A stretch of 64,000 nucleotides of DNA from Dioscorea cayenensis subsp. rotundata (Eukaryota; Streptophyta; Magnoliopsida; Dioscoreales; Dioscoreaceae), in assembly GCF_009730915.1 (NCBI RefSeq), contig NC_052474.1, forward strand, positions 6,917,501-6,981,500, in the 5' to 3' direction. Position numbers and translations under genes: made by a program. This document shows, piece by piece, positions 61,001 through 64,000 of this stretch (position 1 is the stretch's first letter; each line of letters opens with the position of its first letter). The notes beneath the pieces are model-generated. The model did not search any database. It was not told the DNA's origin and was given only the letters and a program-made list of their open reading frames with translations.

Positions 61001-63976
61001 CCTAAGTAAGAATTCTTCTCCATGTCTAACTCTATGATGTAATACTTTCTGAGCCCCTCTTATTGTTTATTCTCTGTTACAGTTCTCCTCTACTAACTGC
61101 ATATATTCAGGTATCAATCAACAGCCTCCATAACACTTCTTCTCCATGTCTAAGTCCACTATACCTTCTGACCTGCTCTCATATCGTATCAGCATTGAAA
61201 TTATCCTCAACTTTGAACACAGAACTTTTGTTTCTCCAGAACAGAAGAATCCTAGGCTCAATCCAAGGCATGCATATATCATGCACATAGTGATTGAAGA
61301 AATGAATTAAAAACATCTGGTCAATAACACTAAGGGGGCGTTTGGTTCGCGGTAATGTGAAAACGCCCCCTAAGTTATGTTCCAAATTGGACTTCTGCAT
61401 TTGACAAAATACATCAGGGCTTGTGTGTGCCAATTGAAGTCATTGATAAGATCTTGGATGCATCAATTCAGGAGCGACCAGCATTAATATGTGGCAACTC
61501 CAGAGACAAGAAGTGGAGGCCATGAAACCAAATGTTGAGTGAATGAAATGCAATTAAAAGCAACAATCATCGAGGCAATTAAAAGCTCAAATTAAGTTAT
61601 TCACAGTTGAGAACAATCAGTAACTTACAATTTCACAAGAGATCCCTGACCAAGACCAGATGGCAAACTTCCTCCAAGAGAATTAGAACTCAAATTTCTG
61701 ATGAAACAAAGATGCGTCACATAAAAAGATCAAGCATGTACAGCATTAATGGCCAAAATGAAACACAAAATTTGGTGAAGACTAAAAGCAAGAGAAGCAG
61801 AAAGCAACTGAATAAAGGAAAAAAAAATATGAAGAGTTACAACAAAAACACATAATGTTGTTATCCAGGAGAAAAATGTGCACCTAGTCTGCACTAAATC
61901 AAATACATTAACAAGGAAAGTTGTGTGAAACCATAGAAGGGTAAGAAAAAATCTTCGCAGCAACTAACACCACAAAATAACACACAAAAATGGCATAGAC
62001 TATCTTGAAGAGAGAATAATTCTTAGATATAGAATATGAATACATGAGCAATAGAAAGAAATTGGAGCAAACAGGGAAGATAAAAAATATATAGCCAATT
62101 TGTTAGAGGATTAAAAATACATGGGGACAAAAGAAATTACCAACAAAACAACTTGATACTTACAAGCTTACCAAGTTAGCCAGAAGACTAATCTGATCAC
62201 TAATATAGCCTTTCAACCCTTGACTAGCAAGATCCCTGTCACAATCAAAGAAAGATTTCAAGAGACTAAATGATTAAAACTGCCAATTCATGTAACGCAA
62301 TCACGCACCATATGAACTATTATCTGAAACAGACACTCTAACAATACAATTGAAGTAATAATTGAGAATATGATCCTTATTAAACTGGTTAGAGCATTAC
62401 GTTGAACTAATCATACAACTTAAATATGGCCACTACACTTGATCTACAACTAAAAATTGCAGACAAGTTACTATCTTTCTACTGTAGTGACATGCTTCTA
62501 CCAAAAAAATTTCTAACTTGACAGTAGATGAAGTATGATACTCACAGTTGTGTAACAACAAGGCTTAAGCGGTCCTCGCTGTGATGACAGGTAACCCCCT
62601 CCCAAGCATCCCAAGTCGAAGGAGCACAAGGGTCCCCATTCCAACCCATCCTGTCTGGTATTCTCAATGATTCTTTCAATGCTCTCATAGCGGCCACTGC
62701 TCATCATCGATAACTAATTCCATAAGCAACTGTGGCAATCTATTTCCCTGTATGTTTTTTTAAAAGAAAAAAAGGAGGTTTTTGAATACCTTGTCTTGGA
62801 ACAGTAGAAAGATCAAGTGGAACCATGGCATAGTTTTCCAGTCCGCTCATTATTGGCTTCCCAATTACTGGAACAAGCTTCACACTGAGTGGCGTGCTTG
62901 TGAGGTTCTCAGCCACGTAATGCCATTTGAACGCTGTGAATCCTCCAACCTCCTTGAATATATCGATTCTGGTCACATTCTTCTCGTTAATCACAACGTC
63001 GAACACCCTGCGGCCAGCGGCGTTGACCCCGGAGTCTATCTCAGCGAAGTGAAACCAGAGCATGTAGTCAAGCCTCGTGTCAACCGGGAGGAGATACTCG
63101 AGCGCCGCATTGGCAGAGATGGTTGTAATGGCCGTCTGGTAAAGCCAAGGAGGGAAGTAATTGGGGGCCTGGTTGGTGCCGAACACTCGCCGGCCACCAG
63201 CAGACAATGCCTTTATCTTAACATTAGGTTCTCGGAACTCAACATCCGATTGCCAGACGCGCCAGAAGCGGTCAGTGTCGTTGGTGAAGCCGGGACCGAA
63301 GAGTTCGGAGCCGCAAGAGAAGCGGCCATAGTTGACGAGAATAAGATCAAGGCCAGTAGTAGTAGAGTCATAGGAGAGAAGATCAACCTGAGCGATCTCA
63401 AGAGAGGCAATAACCGGTGGATCCGTAGCGATTGAGTAGAAGCAAACATCAGCGAGACCATCAACAACATGCACGAAGAGATCCGAGTAGGCGCCAGTGC
63501 GAGGTAAAGGATCCGGCCAAGGGGACCGCCAGCTGAAAACGAGAGTACCCTCGACGGAGACGTCAAAGCTAGGGGGATGAACCTTGCTATCGTAGTTGTC
63601 GTAGATGGTGAAGGTGCGGATGTAGTAGCGGCCAGGGGGAACAGGGACAGAGTAGCAGTTCTTCTTACCGGAGGAGACGGACGGGAAGAAGCGGAGAGTG
63701 CGCTCTTGCGGCTGCGAAAAGCGTTGTGGCTCAGCAACCAGTCCCTGAGACCCAGCGGAGTAGAAGCGGTCGGCAATCCATGGCCGGCCGAACTCACCAG
63801 TGAAGTTAGCAGTGCCGCCGCAGTCTATAGAGTAGGAAACACCTGCAAACCAAGCCAAACACTAGTTGTTAGCTTCTACTCGAAATGCACTTAAGGTGTT
63901 CGATGAAAGTACCGTATGGTTCGGAGAGCGCGGAGGCGAGGAGAACCGGGAGCGAGAGGAGGAAGACGAAGAACAT
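58080..63976 (-). CDS. RLP4: RLP4-like malectin/LRR receptor-like protein without kinase
   Basis: Nine exons on the minus strand (63913-63976, 62790-63842, 62546-62696, 62164-62235, 61629-61697, 60621-60689, 60074-60151, 58599-58798, 58080-58225) join in phase to 633 residues. A signal peptide (MFFVFLLSLPVLLASALS) is followed by a malectin-like region (about 22-372, starting VSYSIDCGG). Next come the linker with WNGDPCAPSTWDAWEGVTC, four to five LRRs spread over short exons (LASQGLKGYISDQISLLANL, LSSNSLGGSLP, LSSNQISGGIP, LNSNELDGQVP) and a juxtamembrane pair ending CGVPSLPAC. A membrane helix spans 550-572 and the tail of about 60 residues has no kinase. The last exon supplies AAKRNRYQRQKSLMFLEME, which I recall as conserved in the Arabidopsis RLP4 (At1g28340)/At3g05990 family. 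Without a kinase it must act with partner receptors; RLP4 is linked to the cell wall, but its ligand here is unknown. Confidence 0.92.
59145..59606 (-). mobile_element. tRNA-derived SINE with internal tandem duplication
   Basis: Read on the minus strand, the block starts TTGTCTCAGTGG…GAGTAGAG (A-box-like), continues GCCTTATAACCAGG and then TAGTTCAAGTCTTGGAC (B-box-like), which is the order of a tRNA-related SINE head. The body is duplicated: 59193-59375 and 59376-59558 are 183-bp tandem copies, so the B-box region occurs twice. Within the body an 84-bp subunit (tctttctagtttcaacctag…) also repeats. It lies in the seventh intron of the RLP4-like gene. Target duplications were not resolved. Confidence 0.6.
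61329..61376. repeat. Small inverted repeat resembling a MITE terminus
   Basis: aagggggcgttt (ending 61341) pairs with aaaacgccccctaa (starting about 61358), around ggttcgcggtaatgtg. The gggcgtttggttcg word is typical of plant hAT-type MITE ends. It may be a deletion remnant in which both termini are nearly joined. Confidence 0.45.
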
Positions 63977-64000
63977 CGCGCGGTGATCGTTGCGGGCGAG

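Noticed and set aside
63213-63797. 194-codon minus-strand frame and 217-codon plus-strand frame (62782-63435) over the malectin exon
   Set aside because: Both overlap the conserved RLP4-like exon in other frames and have no recognisable domain.
25364-63976. A functional cluster linking the deacetylase, CDT2, receptor and phosphatase genes
   Set aside because: The genes differ in strand, spacing and pathway and are separated by transposons. Plant gene clusters of the biosynthetic kind would show co-pathway enzymes, which are absent.
1-64000. CRISPR arrays, bacterial operons, rRNA genes
   Set aside because: No regularly spaced repeats with unique spacers, no prokaryotic gene structure and no rRNA-like conserved sequence were seen.

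Overview
This looks like a nuclear window from a flowering plant. Genes have many GT-AG introns, intergenic DNA is AT-rich, and there are plant-type retrotransposons, MITEs and microsatellites. The proteins are plant-specific or have plant-type architecture: a group C MAP kinase, an HDA6-like deacetylase, an E-class PPR protein, a LysM receptor kinase and an RLP4-like malectin/LRR protein. The MAP kinase and the overall composition suggest a non-grass monocot such as a yam, but that is only an impression from memory. I see no bacterial features, rRNA, intact tRNA gene or CRISPR array.

Layout. (1) 1-5860, minus: a symplekin-like 3'-end-processing scaffold, 8 exons, cut by the left edge. (2) 6564-10589, plus: a plastid-type DUF2854 protein, 9 exons, sharing a 0.7 kb divergent promoter with symplekin. 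(3) 13886-16812, plus: an MPK7-type MAP kinase. (4) 17509-23364: a decayed full-length LINE on the minus strand, bounded by a 14-bp target-site duplication, followed by two palindromic foldback elements (24.2-24.8 kb). (5) 25364-29107, plus: an HDA6-like histone deacetylase. (6) 31224-34566, minus: a 16-exon CDT2/DTL-like CRL4 substrate receptor. (7) 35478-37752, minus: an intronless PPR gene with one frameshift. (8) 38.5-47.7 kb: a retrotransposon block with two Copia elements (one internally deleted, one carrying a nested solo LTR) and LINE 3' fragments. (9) 49346-51934, plus: a LysM receptor kinase with two apparent one-base insertions in its kinase domain. (10) 54205-57419, plus: a lipid phosphate phosphatase. 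(11) 58080-63976, minus: an RLP4-like receptor protein without a kinase, 9 exons.

The genes do not form an operon or an evident pathway cluster; this is an ordinary gene-plus-transposon mosaic. Three are nuclear regulators (symplekin, HDA6, CDT2), one is a signalling kinase and three are membrane proteins. I worked out exon joins by hand from splice sites, reading-frame phase and remembered family similarity. The joins of the eight genes keep phase except at the stated frameshifts. The three frameshifts (one in the PPR gene, two in the LysM kinase) are all single-base gains in short homopolymers, which could be consensus errors as easily as real mutations.

I did not find a clearly new biological system. 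The least explained items are a tRNA-like promoter overlapping an LTR/primer-site-like motif in the phosphatase intron, the gag-to-RT fusion in the short Copia element, and the functionally uncharacterised DUF2854 plastid gene.
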